Shown piece after piece: positions 9,005-21,056 of a DNA stretch of 64,000 nucleotides. Source of the DNA: Burkholderia sp. NRF60-BP8 (lineage in GTDB: Bacteria; Pseudomonadota; Gammaproteobacteria; Burkholderiales; Burkholderiaceae); NCBI RefSeq assembly GCF_001522585.2, contig NZ_CP013373.1, positions 1,674,001 through 1,738,000 on the forward strand. Reading direction: 5' to 3'. Position 1 is the stretch's first letter, and each line of letters starts with the position of its first letter. The notes under the pieces are model-generated. The model did no database searches. It worked only from the letters and a program-made list of their open reading frames with translations, and was not told where the DNA came from. The position numbers and the translations under genes were made by a program.

Positions 9005-9945
9005 GCCAGGAGGCCACCGTCGTGCTGAAAACCCCGTCGCCGGCCGCGCGCGCCGCGAAGCGGCTCGACCCCGTCAGCGAGTCGCGCGTCGTGCGCTGGC
9101 TGCTCACGGGCATCGCGCTGGCGTTTCTCGCGTTCTTCCTCGTCGTACCGCTCGCCGCGGTGTTCGTCGAGGCGCTGCGCAAGGGCGTCGGCTTCTATCT
9201 CGAATCGCTGGCCGATCCCGATGCGTGGTCGGCGATCAAGCTGACGCTGACCGTCGCCGCGATCGCGGTGCCGCTGAACCTCGTGTTCGGCGTGTGCGCA
9301 TCGTGGGCGATCGCGAAGTTCGAATTCCGCGGCAAGGCGCTGCTGACGACGCTGATCGACCTGCCGTTCTCGGTGTCGCCGGTGATCTCGGGCCTCGTGT
9401 ACGTGCTGCTGTTCGGCGCGCAGGGCTGGTTCGGGCCGTGGCTGCAGGATCACGACGTCCAGATCATCTTCGCGGTGCCGGGCATCGTGCTCGCGACGAT
9501 CTTCGTCACGTTCCCGTTCGTCGCGCGCGAGCTGATTCCGCTGATGCAGGCGCAAGGCACCGACGAGGAAGAAGCCGCGCGCGTGCTCGGCGCGTCGGGC
9601 TGGCAGATCTTCCGCCGCGTGACGCTGCCGAACGTGAGGTGGGGGCTGCTGTACGGCGTGATCCTGTGCAATGCGCGCGCGATGGGCGAGTTCGGCGCGG
9701 TGTCGGTCGTGTCCGGCCACATCCGCGGCGTGACCGACACGATGCCGCTGCACGTGGAGATCCTGTACAACGAATACAACTTCGCGGCGGCGTTCGCGGT
9801 AGCGTCGGTGCTGGCGCTGCTCGCGCTCGTCACGCTCGCGCTCAAGCTGATCGCCGAGCGTCATCTCGCGGCCGAACTGGCCGACGCGCACGACGCCGGT
9901 CCCGCACATGCCGGCCCTGTCGGCGCCGTTTCGTCGAAATCGTAA
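9001..9945 (+). CDS. cysW: Sulfate ABC transporter permease CysW
   Basis: Predicted 314 residues with six membrane segments and the EAA loop around [15 protein letters not shown]. The N-terminal extension of ~30 residues and the family core [16 protein letters not shown] identify it as the CysW partner of CysT. The ATG overlaps the cysT stop. It is followed 13 bases later by cysA with an AAAGAGG ribosome-binding site. Confidence 0.95.
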   Translation: MSQEATVVLKTPSPAARAAKRLDPVSESRVVRWLLTGIALAFLAFFLVVPLAAVFVEALRKGVGFYLESLADPDAWSAIKLTLTVAAIAVPLNLVFGVCASWAIAKFEFRGKALLTTLIDLPFSVSPVISGLVYVLLFGAQGWFGPWLQDHDVQIIFAVPGIVLATIFVTFPFVARELIPLMQAQGTDEEEAARVLGASGWQIFRRVTLPNVRWGLLYGVILCNARAMGEFGAVSVVSGHIRGVTDTMPLHVEILYNEYNFAAAFAVASVLALLALVTLALKLIAERHLAAELADAHDAGPAHAGPVGAVSSKS

Positions 9946-9958
9946 AGAGGCAACCAGA

Positions 9959-11017
9959 ATGGGTATCACCGTCCGTAATCTTCAGAAGCGCTTCGGCGAT
10001 TTCACGGCGCTCGACGACGTGTCGCTCGACTTTCCGCCCGGCGAACTGGTCGCGCTGCTCGGGCCGTCCGGCTGCGGCAAGACCACGCTGCTGCGCGTGA
10101 TCGCGGGCCTCGAGCACGCGGACGCCGGCCAGGTCGTGCTGCAGGGGCTCGACGTGGCGTCGGTCGGCGCGCGCGACCGCCAGGTCGGCTTCGTGTTTCA
10201 GCACTACGCGCTGTTCCGCCACATGACGGTGTTCGAGAACGTCGCGTTCGGGCTGCGCGTGAAGCCGCGCCGCGAGCGGCCGTCGGAAGCCGCGATTCGC
10301 GACAAGGTGCACGAGCTGCTCAAGCTCGTGCAGCTCGACTGGCTCGCGCAGCGGTACCCGTCCGAGTTGTCGGGCGGCCAGCGCCAGCGCATCGCGCTGG
10401 CCCGCGCGCTCGCGGTCGAGCCGAAAGTGCTGCTGCTCGACGAGCCGTTCGGCGCGCTCGACGCGAAGGTCCGCAAGGAACTGCGCGGCTGGCTGCGTCG
10501 GCTGCACGACGACCTGCACATCTCGACGATCTTCGTCACGCACGACCAGGAAGAGGCGCTCGAAGTGGCCGATCGCATCGTCGTGCTGAACCGCGGCCAC
10601 GTCGAGCAGGTCGGCAGCCCGCAGGACGTCTACGATCATCCGCAAAGCGCGTTCGTGTACGAGTTCCTCGGCGCGGCGAACCGGTTGCCGGGCACGGTTG
10701 CCGGGCGTGGCTTCGTCGCCGAGGGCGCGGCTGCGCCGATCGAGGTCGACGCCGATTTCGCGGGCCCCGCGAACGCTTACGTGCGGCCGCACGATCTGCA
10801 GCTGTGGCCGGCGGGCGAAGGGCACCGCGACGGCATCGCGGTGGACGTGCGGCGCGTGATTCCGCTCGGCGGTTCGGTGCGCGTGGAACTCGAGGCGCGC
10901 GCGGGCGGCGCGCTCGAGGCGGAACTCGACCGCGACGCATGGCGGGCGCTTTCGCTGCAAGTCGGCGACGGCGCGACGGCCGTGCCGCGCGCCGTGCGGG
11001 TGTTTCCCGCCCGTTGA
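9959..11017 (+). CDS. cysA: Sulfate ABC transporter ATP-binding protein CysA
   Basis: Predicted 352 residues. Walker [10 protein letters not shown] lies at residues 35-43; the signature LSGGQRQR and Walker [16 protein letters not shown] follow, then the C-terminal TOBE-like regulatory domain usual in this family ([12 protein letters not shown]). It hydrolyses ATP to drive sulfate import through CysTW. The start chosen is the ATG giving [15 protein letters not shown]; an opening 51 bases earlier only reads back into cysW. Confidence 0.96.
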   Translation: MGITVRNLQKRFGDFTALDDVSLDFPPGELVALLGPSGCGKTTLLRVIAGLEHADAGQVVLQGLDVASVGARDRQVGFVFQHYALFRHMTVFENVAFGLRVKPRRERPSEAAIRDKVHELLKLVQLDWLAQRYPSELSGGQRQRIALARALAVEPKVLLLDEPFGALDAKVRKELRGWLRRLHDDLHISTIFVTHDQEEALEVADRIVVLNRGHVEQVGSPQDVYDHPQSAFVYEFLGAANRLPGTVAGRGFVAEGAAAPIEVDADFAGPANAYVRPHDLQLWPAGEGHRDGIAVDVRRVIPLGGSVRVELEARAGGALEAELDRDAWRALSLQVGDGATAVPRAVRVFPAR

Positions 11018-11092
11018 CGGGACAATGCAGGGCAGGGGGCTGGATTCGCTCCGATTCGACAATCAAACAACGACAGCCTAAGAGGCATACCC

Positions 11093-12019
11093 ATGAATTT
11101 TCAGCAATTGCGGTTCGTGCGCGAAGCGGTGCGTCAGAACATGAACCTGACGGAAGTCGCGAACGTGCTGTACACGTCGCAGTCGGGCGTGTCGAAACAG
11201 ATCAAGGATCTGGAGGATGAGCTCGGCGTCGACATCTTCATTCGGCGCGGCAAGCGGCTGACGGGGCTCACGGAGCCGGGCAAGGCGGTGCACCAGCTGA
11301 TCGAGCGGATGCTGCTGGACGCCGAGAACCTGCGCCGCGTCGCGCGCCAGTTCGCCGATCAGGACAGCGGCCACCTCGTCGTCGCGACGACGCACACGCA
11401 GGCGCGCTACGCGCTGCCGAAGGTGATCCGGCAGTTCACCGACGTGTTCCCGAAGGTGCATCTCGCGCTGCGCCAGGGCAGCCCGCAGCAGATCGCGCAG
11501 ATGATCCTGAACGGCGAGGCCGATCTCGGCATCTCGACCGAAGCGCTCGACCGCTATCCGGACATCGTCACGTTCCCGTGCTATTCGTGGCACCACACGG
11601 TCGTCGTGCCGAAGGGCCACCCGCTCGTCGGTCGCGAGAACCTGACGCTCGACGAGATTGCCGAGTACCCGATCATCACGTACGACCAGGACTTCACGGG
11701 CCGCTCGCACATCGACCAGGCGTTCGCGCAGGCGGGCGCCGTGCCGGACGTCGTGCTGACCGCGATCGACGCGGACGTGATCAAGACCTACGTCGAGCTC
11801 GGAATGGGGATCGGCGTCGTCGCGGCGATGGCCTACGATCCGCAGCGCGACACGGGGCTCGTCGCGCTCGACACGCAGCACCTGTTCGAGGCGAGCACGA
11901 CGCGGGTCGGCCTGCGCAAGGGCGCGTTCCTGCGTGCGTATGCGTACCGGCTGATCGAAATGTTCGCGCCGCATCTTAACGAAGCGGAAATCGCGGGGCT
12001 GTTGCGCGAAGCCGTTTGA
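11093..12019 (+). CDS. cysB: LysR-type regulator of sulfur assimilation, CysB-like
   Basis: Predicted 308 residues. The N-terminal winged helix-turn-helix has the CysB/Cbl-type start MNFQQLRFVREAVRQNMNLTEVA (abbreviated) with LYTSQSGVSKQIKDLEDELG; a substrate-binding co-inducer domain follows. CysB-type proteins activate sulfate genes when sulfur is short, sensing N-acetylserine. Placement right after cysA, on the same strand, supports this role over a general LysR call. The related name Cbl cannot be excluded from sequence alone. Confidence 0.9.
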   Translation: MNFQQLRFVREAVRQNMNLTEVANVLYTSQSGVSKQIKDLEDELGVDIFIRRGKRLTGLTEPGKAVHQLIERMLLDAENLRRVARQFADQDSGHLVVATTHTQARYALPKVIRQFTDVFPKVHLALRQGSPQQIAQMILNGEADLGISTEALDRYPDIVTFPCYSWHHTVVVPKGHPLVGRENLTLDEIAEYPIITYDQDFTGRSHIDQAFAQAGAVPDVVLTAIDADVIKTYVELGMGIGVVAAMAYDPQRDTGLVALDTQHLFEASTTRVGLRKGAFLRAYAYRLIEMFAPHLNEAEIAGLLREAV

Positions 12020-12742
12020 TCGGCGCATGTCGCCTGCCGTCCGGGCAGATACCGCGGACGGTGCGCGACGTGCGCCGCGCATAGCCTGCCGCACACCGCA
12101 CGGGGCGGCGGAGGGGATTGCCGCCGGCGCGTCCGAATCATCAGCCGAGGCATCCGATCGAGTGCGTCGCGTCAGGGCGATCGGCGCGCGTTTCTGTGCC
12201 AACAGAAAAACAAGAACGGTCTGCAACGCCGAATCTCGGCGCGGAACGCCAGATCGGCAGCCATCCTCGTTCACGAGGCAGCGCGATACGAATCGCCGGT
12301 TCCGTTACAGTCGGCCGCATATCGGGCCGGTGGATGCCGGCGATCCGCGTGCCGATCGCGTCGTTCGCGCCGAACCGCTTCATCGTCGGCCCGCCGCCTG
12401 CGACGCGCATCGGCGAGCCGCCGTCGGCATCGAGACTGTCGCATTTGCGCGTCGCGGAGCGCACTCGCGCGCTCCGAATAAACCCTTAAATATTGATCAG
12501 ACAGGTTGCGCGCCGAAGCGAATCGGTACAGCATAGCCTTCACTCCGCCGGCGTCCCGCCGGCGGTGGCGCGTCGACGACAGCACGCGCCAGGCAGTCGG
12601 CCGTCTGCCTTGCTTCCATTCCGTGGTACCGACAGCAGCATCGATGGCCATTGCCCGGGTAGTGTGGCGCAAACGTTTGCTCACATTAAAACAACAACCA
12701 GATAACAATCCGGCCCTTCGGGCCAGTCGCCAGGAGATGTGT
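12020..12742. other. 723-bp gap between cysB and rbsB
   Basis: No gene I can support. Weak openings exist on both strands but lack good ribosome-binding sites and family resemblance. The part from about 12470 to 12500 is AT-rich. The right end carries the ribose operator and promoter of rbsB. Confidence 0.5.
12669..12680 (+). promoter_or_regulatory. RbsR-type operator before rbsB
   Basis: GCAAACGTTTGC is a perfect 12-bp palindrome with the CG centre typical of LacI-family operators. It lies 62 bases upstream of the rbsB start, in the leader of an operon that contains its own LacI-type regulator, so RbsR is the natural ligand-controlled repressor. Confidence 0.85.
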
Positions 12743-13696
12743 ATGAATGTCCGCTTTCGCCGTCGCTTCCTGACCGCCGCGCTCGCCGCCGTCGCGGTGG
12801 TCGCCGCACCGGCTGTCCACGCGCAATCCGCCGCCGCCAAGCCGAAGGTCGCGCTCGTGATGAAGTCGCTCGCCAACGAGTTCTTCCTGACCATGGAAAC
12901 GGGCGCGAAGGAATACCAGAAACACAACGCGAACCAGTTCGACCTGGTCACCAACGGCATCAAGGACGAGACCGACACCGCGAACCAGATCCGCATCGTC
13001 GAGCAGATGATCGTCTCGAAGGTCGACGCGATCGTGCTCGCGCCGGCCGATTCGAAGGCGCTCGTACCGGTCGTGAAGAAGGCCGTCGACGCCGGCATCG
13101 TCGTCGTCAACATCGACAACCGGCTCGATCCCGACGTGCTGAAGTCGAAGAACCTGAACGTGCCGTTCGTCGGCCCGGACAACCGCAAGGGCGCGCGCAA
13201 GGTCGGCGATTACCTCGCGAAGCGGCTGAAGGCGGGCGACCAGGTCGGCATCGTCGAAGGCGTGTCGACGACCACCAACGCCCAGCAGCGCACGGCCGGC
13301 TTCCAGGATGCGATGAAGGCGGGCGGGATGAAGGTCGTGTCGGTGCAGTCGGGCGAATGGGAGATCGACAAGGGCAATGCGGTGGCGGCCGCGATGCTCA
13401 ACGAATACCCGAACCTGAAGGCGCTGCTGTGCGGCAACGACAACATGGCGATCGGCGCCGTGTCGGCCGTGCGCGCGGCCGGCAAGCAGGGCAAGGTGCT
13501 CGTGGTCGGCTACGACAACATCAACGCGATCAAGCCGATGCTGAAGGACGGCCGCGTGCTCGCGACCGCCGACCAGTACGCGGCGAAGCAGGCCGTGTTC
13601 GGCATCGACACGGCGCTCAAGGCGATCGCCGAGCATCGCAAGCAGGCCGACATGTCCGGCGTGGTCGAGACGCCGGTGGATCTCGTGACGAAGTAA
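12743..13696 (+). CDS. rbsB: Ribose-type periplasmic sugar-binding protein
   Basis: Predicted 317 residues. The signal peptide (MNVRFRRRFL start) is probably cleaved after Ala27 (VHA). The type I periplasmic-binding fold follows with KSLANEFFLTMETGAKEYQ and VVGYDNINAIKPMLKDG, both typical of RbsB-like proteins. It binds ribose or a close sugar and feeds RbsAC. The start at 12743 has AGGAG six bases upstream; an ATG six bases earlier (12737) and a much longer opening to 12506 are less likely. Confidence 0.93.
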   Translation: MNVRFRRRFLTAALAAVAVVAAPAVHAQSAAAKPKVALVMKSLANEFFLTMETGAKEYQKHNANQFDLVTNGIKDETDTANQIRIVEQMIVSKVDAIVLAPADSKALVPVVKKAVDAGIVVVNIDNRLDPDVLKSKNLNVPFVGPDNRKGARKVGDYLAKRLKAGDQVGIVEGVSTTTNAQQRTAGFQDAMKAGGMKVVSVQSGEWEIDKGNAVAAAMLNEYPNLKALLCGNDNMAIGAVSAVRAAGKQGKVLVVGYDNINAIKPMLKDGRVLATADQYAAKQAVFGIDTALKAIAEHRKQADMSGVVETPVDLVTK

Positions 13697-13841
13697 CGCC
13701 GCACCGGTCCGGCCGCCGCCCTCAAGAATCCGGCGCGGCGGCCGTTATCCGGTGTGAGCGCGATCACGGCCACTGCATGCACATGCACTTGTGAGCGTCA
13801 TATCCGCGCGCCCCGGGCGCGCGGCCGCAACCAGGATCGCG

Positions 13842-15451
<1,610 letters not shown>

Positions 15452-15455
<4 letters not shown>

Positions 15456-16471
15456 CCCAGCCTCCCGTATCCCCGACCGACGCAGGCGCGCAGCAGGACG
15501 TGACGGGGCGCCGCGCGCGCACGCTGTCCGGCACGCGGCTCGGCCTGTCGAACTATCTCGGGCTCGCCGGCGCGCTGGCCGCGATGATCGCGCTGTTTTC
15601 GGTGCTGAGCGCGCATTTCCTGACCTACGACACGTTCAGCACGATCGCGAACCAGATTCCCGATCTCGTCGTGATGTCGGTCGGGATGACCTTCGTGCTG
15701 ATCATCGCCGGGATCGACCTGTCGGTCGGCTCGGTGCTCGCGCTGGCCGCGTCGATGGTCAGCGTCGCCGCGCTGAAATGGCAGTGGGGGCCGCTGCCGG
15801 CCGCGCTGATCGGAATCGCGGTCGCGACCGCGACGGGCGCGCTGACCGGCGCCGTCACGGTCGGCTGGCGGATTCCGTCGTTCATCGTGTCGCTCGGCGT
15901 GCTGGAGGCCGCTCGCGGCCTCGCGTACCAGCTGACGAATTCGCGCACCGCGTATATCGGCGACGCGTTCGATTTCCTGTCGAACCCGATCGCGCTGGGC
16001 ATCTCGCCGGCGTTCCTGATCGCGGTCGCGGTGATGATCGCGGCCCAGTTCGTGCTCACGCGTACGGTGTTCGGGCGCTATCTGATCGGGATCGGCACGA
16101 ACGAGGAAGCGGTGCGACTTGCAGGGGTTAACCCGCGGCCGTATAAAATTCTCGTATTCGCACTGATGGGCGCGCTCGCGGGGCTCGCGTCGCTGTTCCA
16201 GATTTCGCGGCTCGAGGCGGCCGATCCGAACGCGGGCGCGGGCCTCGAACTGCAGGTCATCGCCGCCGTCGTGATCGGCGGCACGAGCCTGATGGGCGGG
16301 CGCGGCTCGGTGATCAGCACGTTCTTCGGCGTGTTGATCATCTCCGTGCTGGCCGCGGGGCTGGCGCAGATCGGTGCGAACGAGCCGACGAAACGGATCA
16401 TCACGGGTGCGGTCATCGTGGTGGCGGTCGTGCTCGATACGTATCGCAGCCGGCGTACGCGCGTGCGGTAA
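15452..16471 (+). CDS. rbsC: Ribose ABC transporter permease
   Basis: Predicted 339-residue inner-membrane protein with eight to ten hydrophobic segments. Family signatures VIAGIDLSVGSVLALAA-like and GGTSLMGGRGSVISTFFG are present. It forms the sugar channel as a dimer with RbsA and RbsB. The ATG overlaps the rbsA stop (ATGA), supporting coupled expression. A 35-base gap leads into rbsR. Confidence 0.93.
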
Positions 16472-16506
16472 AAAGACACACAGAACAGACCAGAGAGAAA
16501 CGGGAA

Positions 16507-17538
16507 ATGGCGACGATCAAGGATGTGGCGGCCATGGCGGGCGTGTCGTTTACGACCGTCTCGCACGTGGTGAACAATTCGCGGCCGGTGTCCGCGGATG
16601 TGCGTGCGAAGGTCGAGGGCGCGATCCGCGAGCTGAATTACGTGCCGTCGGCCGTGGCGCGCTCGCTGAAGGCGCGGGCCACGGCGACCATCGGCCTCGT
16701 CGTGCCGAACAGCACGAATCCGTACTTCGCGGAGCTTGCGCGCGGCATCGAGGATCAGTGCGCGGCCAACGGCTATTGCGTGTTCTTCTGCAATTCGGAC
16801 GACGATCCCGTGAAGCAGCGCAATTACCTGCGCGTGCTGCAGGAGAAACGCATCGACGGTCTGATCGTCGCGTCGGCGGGCGAGGACACGGTGCTCGCGC
16901 AGACGCTCGCCGATATCCACGCGCCGCTCGTCGTCGTCGACCGCAACATCGAGGGGCTCGCGGCCGATCTCGTCCAGATCGACCACGAGCGCGGCGCGTA
17001 CCTGGCCACGCGCCATCTGCTCGAACTCGGGCACGCGAAGATCGGCTGCATCACCGGGCCGACCGACACCGCCGTCAGCGCGATGCGCGTGCACGGCTTC
17101 ATCCGTGCGATGGCCGAGCGCGGGGTCGACATCGTGCCGGGCGCGATCGCCGAAAGCGATTTCTCGTGCCTGGGCGGCTATCACGCGGCGTCGCGGCTGT
17201 TCGAATCGGTGCGGCCGAGCGCGATCTTCGCGGGCAACGACCTGATGGGGGTCGGCGCGCTGCGCGCGGCGGCCGAGCGCGGGATGCGCGTGCCCGACGA
17301 CTGCTCGATCATCGGGTTCGACGACATCGAATTTTCCCGCTACACGTATCCGGCGCTGTCGACGGTCGGCCAGTCGGTGCGCGCGCTCGGCGAAATGGCC
17401 GCGCAGACGCTGATCGAACGGATCGGCGGCGGTTCGAGCGCCGTGCCGAGCCGCCGCCGCGTCGTGTCGCCGCGCCTCGTGCTGCGCGAATCGACGGCGG
17501 TCTACCGCGAGCCGGCCGCGCCGGGCGCCCGCGCATGA
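16507..17538 (+). CDS. rbsR: LacI-family ribose operon repressor
   Basis: Predicted 343 residues. The N-terminal helix-turn-helix begins MATIKDVAAMAGVSFTTVSH, with the hinge helix PSAVARSLKARAT. A sugar-binding core follows with IIGFDDIEFSRYTYPALSTV. It most likely represses the rbs operon through the palindrome at 12669-12680 and releases it when ribose is bound. It lies within the operon between rbsC and rbsK, so it would control its own level too. Confidence 0.93.
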   Translation: MATIKDVAAMAGVSFTTVSHVVNNSRPVSADVRAKVEGAIRELNYVPSAVARSLKARATATIGLVVPNSTNPYFAELARGIEDQCAANGYCVFFCNSDDDPVKQRNYLRVLQEKRIDGLIVASAGEDTVLAQTLADIHAPLVVVDRNIEGLAADLVQIDHERGAYLATRHLLELGHAKIGCITGPTDTAVSAMRVHGFIRAMAERGVDIVPGAIAESDFSCLGGYHAASRLFESVRPSAIFAGNDLMGVGALRAAAERGMRVPDDCSIIGFDDIEFSRYTYPALSTVGQSVRALGEMAAQTLIERIGGGSSAVPSRRRVVSPRLVLRESTAVYREPAAPGARA

Positions 17539-18464
17539 CGGCGAGCGCAATCGGCACCGGCCGCGTGACGGTGGTCGGCAGCCTCAACATGGATCTCGTC
17601 GTGCGGGCGCCGCGCTTGCCGCTGCCGGGCGAAACGCTGGCCGGGCACGCGTTCGCGCAGGCAGCGGGTGGCAAGGGCGGCAATCAGGCCGTCGCCGCCG
17701 CCCGGCTCGGCGCGCAGGTCGCGATGATCGGCTGCGTCGGCGCGGATGCGCACGGCGCGGCACTGCGCGCGGGCCTCGAGGTCGAGGGAATCGACTGCAC
17801 GGGGCTCGCGACGAGCGCGTCGGCGTCGACCGGCGTCGCGCTGATCGTCGTCGACGATGCGAGCCAGAACGCGATCGTGATCGTCGCAGGCGGCAACGGC
17901 GAGGTCACGACCGACACGATCGCCCGGCACGAGGCCGCGCTCGCCGCGGCCGACGTGCTGATCTGCCAGCTCGAGACGCCGCCGGACGCGGTGTTCGCGG
18001 CCTTGTCGGCCGGGCGCCGGCTCGGCCGCACGGTGGTGCTCAATCCGGCCCCGGCCGTCGCGCCGCTGCCGGACGGCTGGCTGCCGCTCGTCGATTACCT
18101 GATCCCGAACGAGGTCGAGGCGGCCGCGCTCACCGGGCTGCCCGTGCGCGACCCGACGGAGGCCGAGGCCGCTGCACGGGCGCTCCAGGCCGGCGGTGCG
18201 CGCAACGTGCTGGTCACGCTCGGTGCGCGCGGCGTGCTCGCGTTGACGGCCGACGGCGCCGCGCGACACTATCCGGCGCCGGTCGTGCAGGCCGTCGACA
18301 CGACGGCGGCCGGCGACACCTTCATCGGCGGCTTTTCCGCACGGCTCGCGGGGGGCGCGGATGTCGACACGGCCATCCGCTTCGCGCAACGCGCTGCGGC
18401 GCTGTCGGTCACGCGCGCGGGCGCACAACCGTCGATTCCGAGCCGCATCGAACTGGCCGACTAG
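17535..18464 (+). CDS. rbsK: Ribokinase
   Basis: Predicted 309 residues of the PfkB family. It has the N-terminal NMD motif in VVGSLNMDLVVRAP, the substrate motif GGKGGNQAVAAARLGA, and the C-terminal DTTAAGDTFIGGF with the catalytic Asp. It phosphorylates ribose at O5 using ATP, making ribose 5-phosphate. Its ATG overlaps the rbsR stop. No rbsD (ribose pyranase) is present in this operon. Confidence 0.95.
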   Translation: MTASAIGTGRVTVVGSLNMDLVVRAPRLPLPGETLAGHAFAQAAGGKGGNQAVAAARLGAQVAMIGCVGADAHGAALRAGLEVEGIDCTGLATSASASTGVALIVVDDASQNAIVIVAGGNGEVTTDTIARHEAALAAADVLICQLETPPDAVFAALSAGRRLGRTVVLNPAPAVAPLPDGWLPLVDYLIPNEVEAAALTGLPVRDPTEAEAAARALQAGGARNVLVTLGARGVLALTADGAARHYPAPVVQAVDTTAAGDTFIGGFSARLAGGADVDTAIRFAQRAAALSVTRAGAQPSIPSRIELAD

Positions 18465-18732
18465 GGCCGGATCACCGTTTTCCGGTTCCGCTACGCGGCC
18501 CGCCCGTCGCACGAGACGGCCGGCCGCGTACCGGCGCGCCTTTCTCCTGTTCGCCATCCCGCCCCGAATTGCGTCAATAATTCAGCCATTTGTAATAAAC
18601 AGACGAATAATTCGAAATAATGACGCCAAAACCATCAAGTTATGCGCCACACGGTCGTAATTGCACCGAGTGAAGCAATGCTTCGAGCCAACGGGCCGAG
18701 CCCGTTCATGACGACGCAATACAGGATGGAAG

Positions 18733-20499
18733 ATGGTGTTCAGGAACCTGACGATTCGTGCGCGCATCGGTTTGACGATGGCGTTTCTGGCGGTACTGCT
18801 GGGTGTCACCGGCGTACTCGGTCTGTACGGCATGACGCGTTCGAACGATTCGACGCGCGAGATTTTCACGAACCAGATGCCGAGCGCGGTCGACGTGTCG
18901 GTCGCGGAAATGTTCGCCGCGCGCGAGCGCCTCGCACTCGACCGGGCGGCGCTGCTGGCCGGCACGCCCGATTCCGCGGCTGCCGTCGAGCGCAGCCGCG
19001 CGATGCGCACGCAATCCGACGCATGGTGGCAGAAGTACCTCGCGCTGCCGCGCGGCGCCGAGGAGGATCGCCTCGCCCAGGGCGTCGCCGCTCGGCGCAA
19101 GGTGCTGCAGGATGCCTGCGACGCGTTCGCGAGCGCGATCGGCACGGGCGATCACGACCGGATCGGCGACGGCGCGAAGCAGCTGCAGGCGCGCTATAAC
19201 GAACTGGCCGTGGCCGGCGAAGCGCTGCGCAACTTTCAGTTCACCGATGCGCAGGCGCGCTTCGATCAGGCGGAATCGGTGTTCGAGACGATGCGCGTGC
19301 TGTCGATCGTCGTGCTGCTGGCCGGCATCGGGGCCGCGGTGCTGTCGTGGCTGACGCTGAGCCGCGCGATCGGCCGCCCGATCGCCGATGCGCTGTCGCA
19401 TTTCGACGCGATCGCCGCGGGCGACCTGCGCCGACCGATCGTCGTCGACCGGCGCGACGAGATGGGGCAGCTGCTGGAAGGCCTCGCGCGGATGCAGCGC
19501 GGGCTCGTCGACACGGTGCGCACCGTGCGCGGCGGCAGCGAGTCGATCGCGACCGCGGCTCGCCAGATCGCGGCCGGTAACATCGACCTGTCGTCGCGTA
19601 CCGAGGAACAGGCCGCTGCGCTGCAGGAAACCGCGTCGAGCATGGAGCAACTGACCGGCACCGTGAAGCAGAATGCGGACAATGCGCGCCAGGCAAGCTC
19701 GCTGGCCGCGAATGCGTCCGACATTGCAAACAAGGGTAATACGGTGGTGGGCCAGGTGGTCGGCACGATGGGCGAAATCAACGACAGCTCGGCGAAAATC
19801 GCGGACATCATCACGATCATCGAGGGAATCGCGTTCCAGACCAACATACTTGCGCTGAATGCGGCCGTCGAAGCCGCGCGCGCGGGCGAGGAAGGCCGCG
19901 GCTTCGCGGTCGTCGCCGGCGAAGTGCGCAGCCTCGCGCAGCGTTCGTCGAGCGCGGCGAAGGAAATCAAGGCGCTGATCGACGCGTCAGTGGAGCGTAT
20001 CCGGACCGGCTCGACGCTGGTCGACGAAGCCGGGCGCACGATGAACGAGGTGATCGGCGCGGTCCAGCGCGTGACGGACATCATGGGCGAGATCGCGGCG
20101 GCGTCCGAGGAGCAGAGCGGCGGGATCGACCAGGTGGCACGCGCGGTCGCGCAGATGGACGAAGTCACGCAGCAGAATGCGGCGCTCGTCGAGGAAGCCG
20201 CCGCCGCCGCGCAGTCGCTCGACGAACAGGCGACGCGCCTGCGCGAAACGGCGGCGGTATTCCAGCTCGACGACGAAGCGGCGCGTGCGGACACCGTCGT
20301 TGCGGCGGCGCGGCACGCACCACGCACGCCGTCCGCGCCGGCGGCGCCGGCACAGGCTGCCGCGCGCATCGAACGCGATGCCGCGCCGAAGCGCGCGGCC
20401 GCCGCGATGCCGGCGCGCAAGCCTGCCGCCGTATCGGCTGCGCCGGCGCCCGCGCCGGCCGTCGCGAGCGCCGGCGGCGACGACTGGGAGACGTTCTGA
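18733..20499 (+). CDS. Methyl-accepting chemotaxis protein
   Basis: Predicted 588 residues. A first membrane segment near residues 10-30 and a second near 190-210 flank a ~155-residue four-helix periplasmic sensor, followed by HAMP and a long cytoplasmic signalling helix pair. The hairpin tip includes [20 protein letters not shown], the hallmark CheA/CheW contact. The protein ends in DWETF after an Ala/Pro linker, matching the xWETF-type tail that tethers CheR and CheB in high-abundance receptors. The ligand is unknown. It is a single gene with its own terminator. Confidence 0.93.
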   Translation: MVFRNLTIRARIGLTMAFLAVLLGVTGVLGLYGMTRSNDSTREIFTNQMPSAVDVSVAEMFAARERLALDRAALLAGTPDSAAAVERSRAMRTQSDAWWQKYLALPRGAEEDRLAQGVAARRKVLQDACDAFASAIGTGDHDRIGDGAKQLQARYNELAVAGEALRNFQFTDAQARFDQAESVFETMRVLSIVVLLAGIGAAVLSWLTLSRAIGRPIADALSHFDAIAAGDLRRPIVVDRRDEMGQLLEGLARMQRGLVDTVRTVRGGSESIATAARQIAAGNIDLSSRTEEQAAALQETASSMEQLTGTVKQNADNARQASSLAANASDIANKGNTVVGQVVGTMGEINDSSAKIADIITIIEGIAFQTNILALNAAVEAARAGEEGRGFAVVAGEVRSLAQRSSSAAKEIKALIDASVERIRTGSTLVDEAGRTMNEVIGAVQRVTDIMGEIAAASEEQSGGIDQVARAVAQMDEVTQQNAALVEEAAAAAQSLDEQATRLRETAAVFQLDDEAARADTVVAAARHAPRTPSAPAAPAQAAARIERDAAPKRAAAAMPARKPAAVSAAPAPAPAVASAGGDDWETF

Positions 20500-20537
20500 T
20501 CCGAGTGCGCCGCGTATCTATCCCCATTTGGTGACGA

Positions 20538-20570
20538 ACGACGCCCGCGCTCCGCGGGCGTCGTCGTTTC
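20538..20570 (+). terminator. Intrinsic terminator of the chemoreceptor gene
   Basis: A 12-bp stem (20538-20549 with 20553-20564) and 3-base loop, followed by a T-rich TCGTTTCT tail. Confidence 0.85.
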
Positions 20571-21056
20571 TGCGACAGGCCGAATGTGACAACGCGGACG
20601 ATCGATCGGGCACAGGCACGTGCATCGCGCATCGTGCGTGACGCACCGACGGGTTCGCGCGGATGCGCTGCGTGCACGTCATGTTCCCGCGTTCACCGTA
20701 CGGGTATGTCCGTAAGGGACTGCAAAAAAAGTTGTAACGGTGCGGGCGGCGTGTCATCGCACGCGGCCGCTCGAACGTATAGGGATGAAGGGGAGAAGTG
20801 GGGGTGTCGGCGGCGTCCAACGCACGAGCCGTTTCGATGTTCGACGAGACGCGGCGGATGCAGTTTCTGCGGCTCGGGAAGTCGATTGTAAAACGACGAA
20901 ATGCGTTGTCCAAGCGGTGTTGTCGAGAATGACGAACTTCATACGAAGAGTTCGTGAAAAAAAATAAGAAAGGGTTTAGGATGAATTCGAACGCGCTTGC
21001 TTCTGCGCAGTCATACGAAGGCAGGCACGTCTTCAGACTCAGGCGAGGGAGGTAGC
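20571..21056. other. Long leader before the prkA operon
   Basis: About 490 bases with no supported gene. The last 150 bases are AT-rich, include the interrupted inverted repeat CGAACT...AGTTCG near 20935-20956, and a 10-bp direct repeat TCATACGAAG at 20939 and 21011. The prkA ribosome-binding site GGGAGG is at the end. Relatives of this operon are under stress and nitrogen control in enteric bacteria; I see no clear sigma-54 promoter here. Confidence 0.45.

Noticed and set aside
12027..12536. Open frame of 169 codons after cysB
   Set aside because: No ribosome-binding site, no recognisable fold, composition like noncoding GC-rich DNA.
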